Source: an uncultured Acetatifactor sp. (GTDB taxonomy: Bacteria > Bacillota > Clostridia > Lachnospirales > Lachnospiraceae). From it: 23,861 nt of DNA. The notes under the pieces were generated by a model. It did no database searches. It was not told where the DNA came from and saw nothing but the letters and a program-made list of their open reading frames with translations. Shown here in pieces: positions 1-8,174 of the stretch; within the stretch, counting starts at the first letter, position 1, and the number at the start of each line of letters is the position of its first letter. A program made the translations under genes and the position numbers. The stretch spans positions 1-23,861 of the forward strand of contig CAJUFO010000069.1 in assembly GCA_910585615.1 (NCBI GenBank). Reading direction: 5' to 3'.

Positions 1-144
1 GCACGTCAACGAGCACCAGCGGCTCCGAGAGCGCGAGCACGTCAACGAGCACCAGCGGCTCCGAGAGCGCGAGCACGTCAGCGAGCACCAGCGGCTCCGA
101 CAGTGCGAGCACGTCAGCGAGCACCAGTGCTTCCGACAGTGACA
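1..144 (+). repeat. 36-bp tandem repeats encoding 12-residue Ser-rich units
   Basis: Four consecutive 36-bp units start at 1, 37, 73 and 109. Units 1 and 2 are identical; units 3 and 4 differ by a few substitutions (GAG to GAC, AAC to AGC). Each codes for a Ser/Thr/Gly/Glu unit of the glycoprotein. The array continues beyond the left edge. Degenerate copies continue at the protein level to about position 275. Confidence 0.9.
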
Positions 145-737
145 GCGCCTTGGCCAGCGCCAGCGAATCCGCGGCCAGCATGTCAGCCAGTGACAGTGCG
201 TCCGCCAGCGCAAGCGCGTCCACCTCGGAGAGCATCAGCACAAGTGTAAGCGTCAGCACCTCTGCCAGTGCCAGCAATGCAGCGGAAGAGGATGAAGACG
301 AAGACTACACCGATGATGACACCACGGCGGATGTGACAGCGCCTGTAGCAGACGCAGCCACTCCTCCCGCACCTGGGCCAGTCCTTCCTACGGCACCGGC
401 AGATGACACCACCACTATCGACGACGACCCGACCCCGCTCGGCAACGTACCTGAGGAAGACGCTGAGATACCGATTGAGGACGAGGAAGAGGTTCCTTTG
501 GGTGTAGCCGATGAAGAAGAGGACGATGGCGGAGAAGTAGTGGACTTGGAGGAGGAAGAGACTCCTCTGGCAGAGTTCGAGCCGGAGGCGGAGTCCAAAG
601 GTAAGCTCAGCGCATGGTGGTCCATCATCCCGATCGTCGCAGCGGCAGTAGCGGGCAAGACCGGCTATGACAAGAAGCACAAGAAGGGCATCTTCGCCGA
701 GAAGAAGTCTGAGGACGACGGCAAGGGCAGGAAATAA
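1..737 (+). CDS. Serine-rich repeat surface glycoprotein (SRRP), C-terminal part; 5' end outside window
   Basis: The reading frame is open from the window edge to the TAA at 735-737. It begins in Ser/Thr/Ala repeats of the type (S/T)-x-(S/T)-x, with a 36-bp (12-residue) period visible in four copies at 1-144, then looser SAS repeats to about 275. A strongly acidic, Pro/Thr-rich stretch follows, with three related blocks (DDDPTPLG, EEEVPLG, EEETPLAE). Near 615-655 there is a short hydrophobic segment (WWSIIPIVAAAVAG), then a Lys-rich tail. Such repeats are the O-glycosylated substrate of the accessory Sec system, and that operon begins 262 bases downstream, so this is almost certainly its cargo. 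No LPXTG is visible before the hydrophobic segment, so the anchoring mode is unclear. The true start, signal peptide and binding region lie upstream of the window; internal TTG or ATG codons are not starts. Confidence 0.88.
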   Translation, partial: TSTSTSGSESASTSTSTSGSESASTSASTSGSDSASTSASTSASDSDSALASASESAASMSASDSASASASASTSESISTSVSVSTSASASNAAEEDEDEDYTDDDTTADVTAPVADAATPPAPGPVLPTAPADDTTTIDDDPTPLGNVPEEDAEIPIEDEEEVPLGVADEEEDDGGEVVDLEEEETPLAEFEPEAESKGKLSAWWSIIPIVAAAVAGKTGYDKKHKKGIFAEKKSEDDGKGRK

Positions 738-775
738 GTTCCACAGGCCTGGATCTGAACAGACCTGACAAATAG

Positions 776-821
776 ATATCAGTGCTACAGCCTGACAAGG
801 TCAGGCTGTAGCTACTGATAT
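776..821 (+). terminator. Long hairpin after the SRRP gene, probable terminator or mRNA-end structure
   Basis: Two arms form a stem of about 20 bp: ATATCAGT, one unpaired base, CTACAGCCTGAC, a 3-base loop, then GTCAGGCTGTAG, two unpaired bases, ACTGATAT. It lies 38 bases after the SRRP stop codon and ahead of the secY2 operon. The following bases (ATTATAGTATC) are AT-rich but are not a clean T-run, so it may act as a 3'-end stabiliser or partial terminator instead of a canonical intrinsic terminator. Confidence 0.6.
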
Positions 822-828
822 ATTATAG

Positions 829-944
829 TATCAATACAGCGACACATCCATTTTCCGGATTGCAGTCAGAGGAGCTGCCACTGGGAACGCAGTGAACAGC
901 GGCTGGCGCTTTCGGTGAAAAATGGATGTGTCAGTGTGTTGATA
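829..944. repeat. MITE-like palindromic element with about 28-bp terminal inverted repeats
   Basis: The ends are imperfect inverted repeats: TATCAA at 829-834 mirrors TTGATA at 939-944, and inside them GACACATCCATTTT (841-854) is the exact reverse complement of 919-932. The 60-base core is also self-complementary (CACTG and CAGTG around GGAACG; GCTG and CAGC flanks), so the whole 116 bp can fold into one long hairpin. It has no coding capacity of its own. The architecture fits a non-autonomous MITE or a REP/BIME-like dispersed repeat. Whether it recurs in the genome cannot be seen here. Confidence 0.6.
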
Positions 945-999
945 TGCCGCAGCGGTCCTTCTGATACAGCGGCCGCTGCAGGAAAATCCGGAGAACAGC

Positions 1000-2196
1000 A
1001 TGTCAAAATCGGGCAAGAGGGAAAGCATAATCAAATATAAGCTACTGTACACGGCCATCATCCTCCTGGTGTATATGCTGGGGCGCAGCCTCCCCATATA
1101 CGGGATCGACATGGCCGCGTACACAGGGAAGGCTATGGATGCCGGAGAGCTCCTGGAGCAGACCATCAGCGGGGACAGGCATTCCCTGTTCGCGCTGGGC
1201 ATCTCTCCCTATATGATAGCGTCCATACTGGTACAGATGGTGACAGCCCTGCGCAGGGCCGGCTCCAAGGAGAAGATTTCGCCCCTGAGGACGAACCAGG
1301 TCATGCTGGCACTGACCTTCACCTTTGCTGTCTTCCAGGCCGCGACACAGGTCCAGGAGCTCCCCTTCCGGCCTATGTGGCTGCCTATAGAGCTGGTGAA
1401 GCTGGTGGCCGCGGCGGAGCTGGTGGCCGGCGTGGCCATGATTCTCTGGCTTTCCGCCAGGAACAAGAAATACGGGATCGGAGGCCAGACAGCCCTGATA
1501 TACATCAACATCATGGACGGCATCCTGACCAATCTGACCAGACATGAGCTGCGTGAGCTTGCGGCCCCGCTGTGTGTAGCCGTGGCGGCGCTGATAATCA
1601 TGAACGTGATGGAAAGCGGGGAGAAAAGGATTCCCGTGCAGCGCATTTCCATCCACAATATCTATTCGGATAAGAATTACCTTGCAATCAAGCTCAACCC
1701 CGTAGGGGTGATGCCGGTGATGTTCGCCACCGCGTTTCTGATGCTGCCCAGATTCCTTCTGACCGGGCTGGGATATCTTTTCCCGGAGAGCGCAGGGATT
1801 CTCTGGTGGCAGGAGAACCTGGAAATGGACAGGCCCCTGGGGGTGGCCGCCTATCTCCTGACCCTGTATCTGCTGACCATGGTCTTCGCCCTGATCTTCA
1901 TCAACCCGGGGGAGATGGCGGAGCAGCTGCTGAAAAGCGGCGACAGCCTGCTGGACATCCACGCGGGGCGGGAAACGAGGAAGTACCTGTCCAGGGAGGT
2001 GCGCAGGCTCAGCTTTCTGAGCGCCACGGTGATGAGCCTGTGCCTGTGCGTGCCCATGCTGCTGCAGCTACGGGGAGTAGAGCGGACATTGGCCATGTTT
2101 CCTGCCTCGGTCATGATGCTCACGGGCATATGGTACAACTTGAAGGAGGAATTCGTGGCGGTGAAGGGCTATGACGCGTACAGACCTTTTATATAG
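1000..2196 (+). CDS. secY2: Accessory Sec translocase channel subunit SecY2
   Basis: A 398-residue polytopic membrane protein with the SecY hallmark ALGISPYMIASILVQ near residues 66-80 and about ten hydrophobic segments. The length fits SecY2 (about 400 residues) and is shorter than housekeeping SecY. SecY2 forms the membrane pore that exports the glycosylated serine-rich repeat protein with SecA2 and Asp1-3. GGAGA lies about 7 bases before the ATG. The stop codon abuts the asp1 ribosome binding site, as expected for a compact operon. It is the first gene of the export operon, directly after the substrate gene. Identification rests on the motif, topology and its position ahead of asp1-asp2-asp3-secA2. 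Confidence 0.93.
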   Translation: MSKSGKRESIIKYKLLYTAIILLVYMLGRSLPIYGIDMAAYTGKAMDAGELLEQTISGDRHSLFALGISPYMIASILVQMVTALRRAGSKEKISPLRTNQVMLALTFTFAVFQAATQVQELPFRPMWLPIELVKLVAAAELVAGVAMILWLSARNKKYGIGGQTALIYINIMDGILTNLTRHELRELAAPLCVAVAALIIMNVMESGEKRIPVQRISIHNIYSDKNYLAIKLNPVGVMPVMFATAFLMLPRFLLTGLGYLFPESAGILWWQENLEMDRPLGVAAYLLTLYLLTMVFALIFINPGEMAEQLLKSGDSLLDIHAGRETRKYLSREVRRLSFLSATVMSLCLCVPMLLQLRGVERTLAMFPASVMMLTGIWYNLKEEFVAVKGYDAYRPFI

Positions 2197-2207
2197 GAGA
2201 TTTTCTT

Positions 2208-3806
2208 ATGCTTCATTTTATACCGGCCTGGTATCAGCAGGACAATTGGTGGGAAAACGAACAGAAATGGTACGTCAGGCGGATGCACACGGAATTCGAC
2301 GACACTGTGAAGCAGATACAGCTGTTCCAGCGAAACGGTTCCTTTCCCTATCAGATTCTGCTCCTGGGCTTTTCCCCGAATTTCAGGCATTTCCTCCATA
2401 GGCAGAGCGTATTCCGTGCGCCCTACTGGTCCTGTTTTGACGCCATACAGGAGATTCAACGCAGGAAGGCCGCGGTGCTTTCCTTCCACAATATGAAATG
2501 GCCGCCCCATATGGAGTTCATCTATACGCCCTTCGCCGTCGTCGCCCTCCGGGAGGGAGAGAGATTCGCCCAGATTGAGTTCAGCGAGGACGGCAATCCC
2601 ATCCAAATCGATATGTATGAGAAGGGGGAGCTCTGTCGGCGGAACCTCTATGACGACAGAGGATTCGTCTCCTCCACCATTCTTTACCGGGGGGGAAGGG
2701 CAGTGAGGCAGGACTTCCTTATGGAAAGCGGAGCCTGGAAGCTGCGCCTGTTTCCGGAGGACGGGCATGTGGAGGTGAATCCCAGATATCCCAGGTTTCA
2801 GCTTTCCTATCAGGACTATGAGCGGGCCGGGGTGTTCCGGCAGCTTTCCTACGACAGCCTGGAGCAGGTGATTCGGGAGGTGCTTTTGGCCTATCTGGGG
2901 ATGACGGAAGAGGAGGATCTGTTCTGCGTGGCCATGCACGGGCAGCATACCAGGCTGCTGAAGGAGGCCCTGGCACAGAAGAAGACCATCCTCTCCTTCT
3001 TCGGGGACAGATGCCTGCCGGACAGGCAGCCGGAGGCCAGGGAGATGATTGAAAAGGCCGATTATATCATTACGGATTCCCGTGAGAATTCCAGACGGAT
3101 CAAAGGCTGCGCAGGAGCCGTGGCCGGGAATATCACGGATATCTCTCCCTATGACACACGGGTAGATTTCGGAATCAGCCAGCAGCTGGACGTCCAGAAG
3201 ATTCTGGTGCCCGTGGACGGCATGGAGGAGGGGAGGCTGCTGGAGCTGGTGCAGACCCTTGGGAAGTATCTGCCGTCCAACAAAAATGCCAGGGTGCACC
3301 TGTTCACCAGACTGGCGGATTACGGCAGGAAGAGGCGGCTGCTGGAGCAGGCCCGCAGGGCCCTGAGCGCAGCGGGACTGCCGGAGGGCTGGGCCGCGGA
3401 GGAGGAGAACGGGCAGACATTTGCGGAGAACGACTTAGGCGAGGCGCAGCCCCTGACCGTGCTGTTTCAGGTAGAGCAGTGCGTGGATGAGCTGTCCGTG
3501 AGCAGGTGCATGCGGGAGCAGCGGGTGCTGGTGGACATGAGGGCGGTTCCGGAGCTGTATCTGCAGATAGCGGCCCTGAGCATGGGAATCCCCCAGATTG
3601 TGGGCAGCAGGACGCAGTTCGTGAAGCAGGGCAGGAACGGCATCATCCTGCAGGATATGGGCAAGCTTCCCGCCGCCCTGCGCTTTTATCTGGACAATCT
3701 GGTGAACTGGAATGACGCTAAGGTATGCTCCTACGTGCTGGGGAAACGGTATACCACGGACGTATTGATGGAAAAATGGAGAGAGGTCATAAAGGCTATT
3801 GGATGA
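2208..3806 (+). CDS. asp1: Accessory Sec system protein Asp1
   Basis: A 532-residue protein whose N-terminus (MLHFIPAWYQQDNWWENEQKWY) is typical of Asp1. Asp1 has a GT-B-like fold without known transferase activity and forms a complex with Asp2 and Asp3 that binds the glycosylated SRRP and targets it to SecA2/SecY2. The ATG is 11 bases after the secY2 stop, with AGGAGA overlapping that stop. The C-terminal part resembles a glycosyltransferase family 4 fold (MGIPQIVGSRTQFVKQGRNG near 464-483), consistent with the known structure. Function is by family; no catalytic activity is claimed. Confidence 0.92.
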   Translation: MLHFIPAWYQQDNWWENEQKWYVRRMHTEFDDTVKQIQLFQRNGSFPYQILLLGFSPNFRHFLHRQSVFRAPYWSCFDAIQEIQRRKAAVLSFHNMKWPPHMEFIYTPFAVVALREGERFAQIEFSEDGNPIQIDMYEKGELCRRNLYDDRGFVSSTILYRGGRAVRQDFLMESGAWKLRLFPEDGHVEVNPRYPRFQLSYQDYERAGVFRQLSYDSLEQVIREVLLAYLGMTEEEDLFCVAMHGQHTRLLKEALAQKKTILSFFGDRCLPDRQPEAREMIEKADYIITDSRENSRRIKGCAGAVAGNITDISPYDTRVDFGISQQLDVQKILVPVDGMEEGRLLELVQTLGKYLPSNKNARVHLFTRLADYGRKRRLLEQARRALSAAGLPEGWAAEEENGQTFAENDLGEAQPLTVLFQVEQCVDELSVSRCMREQRVLVDMRAVPELYLQIAALSMGIPQIVGSRTQFVKQGRNGIILQDMGKLPAALRFYLDNLVNWNDAKVCSYVLGKRYTTDVLMEKWREVIKAIG

Positions 3807-5301
3807 GATTCGAGTATTGCAGATAGGGGACAGGGATTGGCGGCAGATATATGCCATGCCGCCGCAGACGGCATTCGAGTATGCGGAGAGTTTCGAGGCA
3901 GCGCCCCAGAAGCCCTTTGACATAGTATTTTGGGACAGAGCGCCCGGGGAGCGGGAGATAGATTCCCTCTATCAGGCTACCAAGGCCTACACCCTGTTCG
4001 TGACGGAGCGGGTGGAGCTGGAGGGAGGGGCGGCCTGGCTGTATGAGAGCAGGAAGGGGCGCAGGATAGCCCCGGAGGATATACAGGGCTTCCTCCTCAG
4101 AGAAGTGCGCAATTACTTTCCTAAGCCCTATGGAGAGAAGTTCCGTTTCCCCAATCTGGCCATCGCCCAGGGGTTTGGGGGAACGGTCAAATGGAACGGG
4201 AACTACAGCGTCTCCCTGGAGGGGGATTTCGGCGATAAGCTGTGCCAGGCGGCCTTCTGGAGGAACAACATCCCTGTGTTCCAGGGACAGTGCATCGATT
4301 TGTGGCTGGAGTACCGCAAGGATCCGGAGGTGGAGATCGGCCTGCGGGTGATGCAGTTCGTCCAGGGGAGCATCTCCGATGTGCAGCAGAAATGGGAATT
4401 CTCGGAGCGCGACCTGGAGGAGGTCGTCCGCATCGACAACCAGCTGGCGGATGGGCCTATCTTCGTATCCCTTCTGGCCAGGGGGAAGGGGCGGCTGGAG
4501 GTGATAGCGCTGCACGACAGGTATTCCAGGCGGGGACACGGGCATTTCCTGCCGGGGGGACAGCGCTATGTCACCTCGAACCGGGAGGAGGTTTTCTGCT
4601 ATTTCGACCCGGGGGACAGGAAGCCGCCGCTGAATGTATACTTTTCCGGATATAAGACCATGGAAGGATTTGAGGGGTACAATCTCATGCGGGGCATGGG
4701 CTGTCCCTTCCTGCTGGTGGCGGAGGCCAGGCTGGAGGGAGGGTGCTTCTACATGGGCTCCCGGGAGTTTGAGGACATGCTGGCAGGGGCCATACGCAGT
4801 CCCATGGAGGAGCTGGGCTTTACCCCGGATCAGGTGATTTTCTCAGGGCTTTCCATGGGCACATTCGGAGCGCTGTACTATGGCTGCGACATCCGGCCCC
4901 ACGCCTTGATTCTGGGCAAGCCTCTGGCCAGCATCGGAAGTGTGGCCGCCAACGAGCGGCTGCTGCGGCCCGGCGGGTTCCCCACATCCCTGGACGTGCT
5001 GCATTATGTGAGCAGGGACACGGATCCGGCGGCGGTGGAGCGGCTGAACCGGCGTTTCTGGGGCAAGTTCGATGCGACAGACTGGGGCAGATCCAAGTTC
5101 GTGGTGTCCTACATGGTAGAGGACGACTATGATGCCACTGCCTATGCCTCCCTGATTGCCCACCTGCGGTCGGAGGGAGCCCAGGTGTACGGCAAGGGGC
5201 TCCACGGCAGGCATAATGACAATACGGGCGGCATCGTGAACTGGTTCTCCAGCCAGTTCGACAAGCTGCTGCGGGAGGATTTCGGGAGGGTCAGGAAATA
5301 G
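3799..5301 (+). CDS. asp2: Accessory Sec protein Asp2, probable SRRP GlcNAc O-acetyltransferase
   Basis: A 500-residue protein. The likely start is the TTG at 3799, overlapping asp1 by 8 bases; it gives the family-like N-terminus MDEIRVLQIGDRDWRQIY, and the ATG at 3803 is in another frame that stops at once. The C-terminal half has an alpha/beta-hydrolase fold signature GLSMGTFGALYYG with nucleophile Ser352. An acidic cluster (E441, D442, D443) and GRHND with His472 stand at spacings close to the catalytic triad described for streptococcal Asp2. That enzyme O-acetylates GlcNAc on the serine-rich repeats and also acts in targeting. The intact triad suggests an active acetyltransferase. The weak TTG start suggests translational coupling to asp1. 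Confidence 0.9.
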   Translation: MDEIRVLQIGDRDWRQIYAMPPQTAFEYAESFEAAPQKPFDIVFWDRAPGEREIDSLYQATKAYTLFVTERVELEGGAAWLYESRKGRRIAPEDIQGFLLREVRNYFPKPYGEKFRFPNLAIAQGFGGTVKWNGNYSVSLEGDFGDKLCQAAFWRNNIPVFQGQCIDLWLEYRKDPEVEIGLRVMQFVQGSISDVQQKWEFSERDLEEVVRIDNQLADGPIFVSLLARGKGRLEVIALHDRYSRRGHGHFLPGGQRYVTSNREEVFCYFDPGDRKPPLNVYFSGYKTMEGFEGYNLMRGMGCPFLLVAEARLEGGCFYMGSREFEDMLAGAIRSPMEELGFTPDQVIFSGLSMGTFGALYYGCDIRPHALILGKPLASIGSVAANERLLRPGGFPTSLDVLHYVSRDTDPAAVERLNRRFWGKFDATDWGRSKFVVSYMVEDDYDATAYASLIAHLRSEGAQVYGKGLHGRHNDNTGGIVNWFSSQFDKLLREDFGRVRK

Positions 5302-5769
5302 ATGGCGGGGGAGAAATGGACGATTTACTGGAACGAATATTCCTCGGATACCTATCTGTACGGTTCGGAGATCGCATACCGCAGGAAGGATGCGGTGGGC
5401 TTCCGCAATCTGCTGATGCCCCCCGGAACCGTGATCAAGACATGGTATTCGAAGACGAATTTCCAGGCGAAAAGGATAGAGCCCGCCCTGCCCATGATTG
5501 ACGGGGAGAGCGATTACCGGATTACCGTGAACATAGACACGCCCTCCGGAGGGGGCTGTCTGGTGCGGCTGGTGTTCTATGACAGGTACGAGGGGGAGGC
5601 GGGCAGCGTCACCATACGGGACAGACAGGCAGACTTTAGATGTCCCCTGAAGACGTACAGCTACTGCATGCAGCTGATCAACGGCGGCGTGAGGGAGTTT
5701 GACTTTCATTCTATCGTGATACAGGAAGTGGTTCATGAGACAGAGGAGCACATTACGGAAACTGAATAA
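5302..5769 (+). CDS. asp3: Accessory Sec system protein Asp3
   Basis: A 155-residue soluble protein starting on the base after the asp2 stop, with AGGA about 7 bases upstream. It is rich in beta-strand-like segments (TVNIDTPSGGGCLVRLVFYDRY near residues 74-95), in line with the carbohydrate-binding-module-like fold of Asp3. Asp3 bridges Asp1 and Asp2 and helps recognise the glycosylated substrate. The last 35 bases overlap secA2 in another frame. The assignment relies on size, position between asp2 and secA2, and resemblance to the family. Confidence 0.88.
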   Translation: MAGEKWTIYWNEYSSDTYLYGSEIAYRRKDAVGFRNLLMPPGTVIKTWYSKTNFQAKRIEPALPMIDGESDYRITVNIDTPSGGGCLVRLVFYDRYEGEAGSVTIRDRQADFRCPLKTYSYCMQLINGGVREFDFHSIVIQEVVHETEEHITETE

Positions 5770-8068
5770 GCAGCTTGCCCTGGTCAGGAGCCACAGGGAG
5801 CGCATGGCCGGATTGTCCGATGAGGCCCTGTCCCATCTCACGGTGGAATTCCGGGAGAGGCTGGGCCGGGGGGAGACTCTGGATCAAATCCTGCCCGAGG
5901 CCTATGCCGCCATCTGCGAGGCGGACCGAAGGATTCTGGGACTGTACCCTTACGACGTGCAGGTCATGGGGGCCATCGCCCTGCATCAGGGGAAGCTGGC
6001 GGAGATGAATACCGGGGAGGGGAAGACCCTGGTGGCCACCATGCCGCTGTACCTGAACGCCCTGTCGGGGAAGAGCACCATCCTCCTGACGGCCAATGCC
6101 TATCTGGCCATGCGGGACGCGGAGGAGATGGGACAGGTGTATGGGTTCATGGGGATGTCCGTGGGCATAGGGGTGCGGGCTACGGACGAGGAGCGGTTCA
6201 CCAATGCGGAGAAGAAGGAAATCTATGGGGCGGACATCGTGTATACCACCCACGGTGCCCTGGGGTTCGACTATCTGCTGAACAATCTGGTATCCGTGGC
6301 ATCCGACCGCTTCCTGCGGGAATTCTACTACGTCATTGTGGACGAGGCGGATTCCGTGCTGCTGGATGCCGCCCAGACGCCCCTGGTGATTTCCGGCGCG
6401 CCCAGGGTACAGTCCAATCTGTATGAGATGGCGGACTTTTTCGTCACTACATTGAAGGAGGGCAGGGACTATGAGAAGGAGGAGGACAAGGTCTGGCTGA
6501 CGGAGGAGGGAGTGGCATATGCGGAGCAGTTTTTCCAGATAGGGAATTTCTACGGGAGGGAGTTCTTCGAGGTCAACCGCCATGTGATACTGGCCCTGAG
6601 GGCCCACGCCCTCTTCCAGCCGGAGAAGCACTACATGGTCTCCAGGGACGGGGAGCTGAAGCTCCTGGACGGCGGGTCAGGGCGACTGATGTCGGGGGTG
6701 AAGCTGCGCGGCGGACAGCACCAGGCCCTGGAGGTGAAGGAGGGGCTGCCTGCCTCCCAGGAGAACCGCTCCGTGGCATCCATCACCTTTCAGAACTTTT
6801 TCCAGCTGTTTCCCAAGATGGCCGGCATGAGCGGCACCATAGCGGACGCGGCCCAGGAGCTTCTGGATGTGTACCATGTGAAATCCGTGGTGATTCCCCC
6901 TAACCGTCCCGTGCTGCGAACAGACCTGCCGGACGTGTACTACAGGAACGCTTCCAGGCAGTTCGCCGCGGCCATGGTGGATGCGGTGATGGCCCACAAG
7001 AGGGGACAGCCGGTGCTGATCGTGGTGAACAGCATCGGGGAGACGGAGCTGGTGTCCAGGCGGCTGATGGAGAAGGGAATCCCACACAATGTGCTGAATG
7101 CCAACAATGCCTTCTGGGAGGCGGACATCATCCGGGAGGCGGGCCGGATGAAAGCGGTGACGGTGGCCACCGCCATGGCGGGCCGGGGGACGGATATCAA
7201 GCTGGGGAAGGGTGTGGCCGAGCTGGGCGGGCTGGCGGTCATCGGCATCGGGCGCATGGCTAATACTAGGCAGGAGCGCCAGGCCAGGGGACGGGCCGGC
7301 AGACAGGGGGATCCCGGCTCCAGCCGCTTCTTCATCTCCCTGGAGGACGAGGTGGTGACGGCCAGCGGCTCCAAGCGGGCGGAAAAGTACCTGGAGGAGG
7401 GGCGGCATATCGGCAGGCGCAGGCTGCGGCACATGGTGGACAATGCCCAGAGGATGGGGGAAGAATTCGCGGTGCTCTCCCGGAAACAGGCCATGCAGTA
7501 CGACCAAATCCTGCGCAAACAGAGGGAGCTGATGTATGAACTGCGGGACGAGCTGCTGGACGGCGGGGGCATGGACTATGACAAGGTCATGGAAATCGCC
7601 AGAGGGAACGTGAAACGCTTCCTGAGGGAGCCGGATGTGGACATGGCGTCCCTGCGCAGGTATCTTCTGGACAATATCTCCTACCGCCTGGACGGAGAGG
7701 CCGAGGGACTTTCCCTGGAGCAGCCTGCCCTGGCGGAAAGCTACCTCATGAGTCGGGTGGAACAGGGGCTGAAGGAGCAGGAGGGCAGACTGGGCAGCAG
7801 AAAGCGCCTGAACGATTTCCTGCGGGTGGCGGCCCTGAGCGCCATCGATGAAGCCTGGGTGGAGCAAGTGGACTACCTGCAGCAGATTCAGGCGGCAGTC
7901 TCCGGCAGGGCCTCCGCCCAGCGCAATCTTCTGTTCGAATTCCAGAAGGAGGCGCTGGAGGCGTTCCGGAAGATGGAGACGATTATCCTGAGGAATATCA
8001 TGCGGAATGTGCTGCTGAGCAATGTGTATATAGACGGGCAGAGGAAGCTGCACATCGTACTGCCGTAA
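5735..8068 (+). CDS. secA2: Accessory Sec motor ATPase SecA2
   Basis: A 777-residue SecA-family ATPase. Visible motifs are Walker A (MNTGEGKTL, Lys97), the DEAD-like Walker B (VDEAD, D203-D206), GRGTDIKLG, and the motif VI segment RQERQARGRAGRQGDPGSSRFFISLED. It is shorter than housekeeping SecA and lacks the Cys-rich zinc-binding tail, as is usual for SecA2. It drives export of the glycosylated SRRP through SecY2. The start ATG at 5735 lies inside asp3 (35-base overlap) with AGGAAG 8 bases upstream, suggesting translational coupling. Confidence 0.95.
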   Translation: MRQRSTLRKLNKQLALVRSHRERMAGLSDEALSHLTVEFRERLGRGETLDQILPEAYAAICEADRRILGLYPYDVQVMGAIALHQGKLAEMNTGEGKTLVATMPLYLNALSGKSTILLTANAYLAMRDAEEMGQVYGFMGMSVGIGVRATDEERFTNAEKKEIYGADIVYTTHGALGFDYLLNNLVSVASDRFLREFYYVIVDEADSVLLDAAQTPLVISGAPRVQSNLYEMADFFVTTLKEGRDYEKEEDKVWLTEEGVAYAEQFFQIGNFYGREFFEVNRHVILALRAHALFQPEKHYMVSRDGELKLLDGGSGRLMSGVKLRGGQHQALEVKEGLPASQENRSVASITFQNFFQLFPKMAGMSGTIADAAQELLDVYHVKSVVIPPNRPVLRTDLPDVYYRNASRQFAAAMVDAVMAHKRGQPVLIVVNSIGETELVSRRLMEKGIPHNVLNANNAFWEADIIREAGRMKAVTVATAMAGRGTDIKLGKGVAELGGLAVIGIGRMANTRQERQARGRAGRQGDPGSSRFFISLEDEVVTASGSKRAEKYLEEGRHIGRRRLRHMVDNAQRMGEEFAVLSRKQAMQYDQILRKQRELMYELRDELLDGGGMDYDKVMEIARGNVKRFLREPDVDMASLRRYLLDNISYRLDGEAEGLSLEQPALAESYLMSRVEQGLKEQEGRLGSRKRLNDFLRVAALSAIDEAWVEQVDYLQQIQAAVSGRASAQRNLLFEFQKEALEAFRKMETIILRNIMRNVLLSNVYIDGQRKLHIVLP

Positions 8069-8085
8069 AGGCGGAGGAGGTTTAT

Positions 8086-8118
8086 ATGCCCAGGCCCGCA
8101 ATGGGAAGTATAGAATAA
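8086..8118 (+). other. Ten-codon mini-ORF behind a very strong ribosome binding site
   Basis: GGAGGAGG at 8073-8080 stands 5 bases before ATG 8086, which opens MPRPAMGSIE and stops at TAA 8116-8118. In streptococcal loci, asp4 and asp5 (SecE2/SecG2-like) sit exactly between secA2 and gtfA. Here the whole 106-base gap holds only this peptide and the gtfA RBS. It may be a relic of a lost small gene, a leader peptide for coupling, or chance. Nothing shows that the peptide has a function. Confidence 0.35.
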
Positions 8119-8174
8119 GGCATCCGGCCTGGAGATATGGCAGGACAGATGCGGAATAGAAATGGAGGACAGGG

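Noticed and set aside
1..144. CRISPR-like array
   Set aside because: The 36-bp units are directly adjacent without spacers and stay in frame as Ser-rich protein repeats.
821..826. TATTAT as -10 of a secY2 promoter
   Set aside because: No acceptable -35 lies 16-18 bases upstream; that area is the arm of the SRRP-end hairpin.
949..979. GCAGCGG / CCGCTGC inverted repeat before secY2 as a terminator
   Set aside because: Only 7 bp with a 17-base loop and no T-run; it may add to leader structure but is not strong enough to list.
6677..8101. Long minus-strand open frame opposite secA2 (and similar long ones opposite secY2, asp1, asp2, both gtfA genes and the GT-C-like gene)
   Set aside because: They mirror the codon structure of GC-rich plus-strand genes with clear family matches, are rich in His/Gln/Pro/Leu, and have no recognisable domains.
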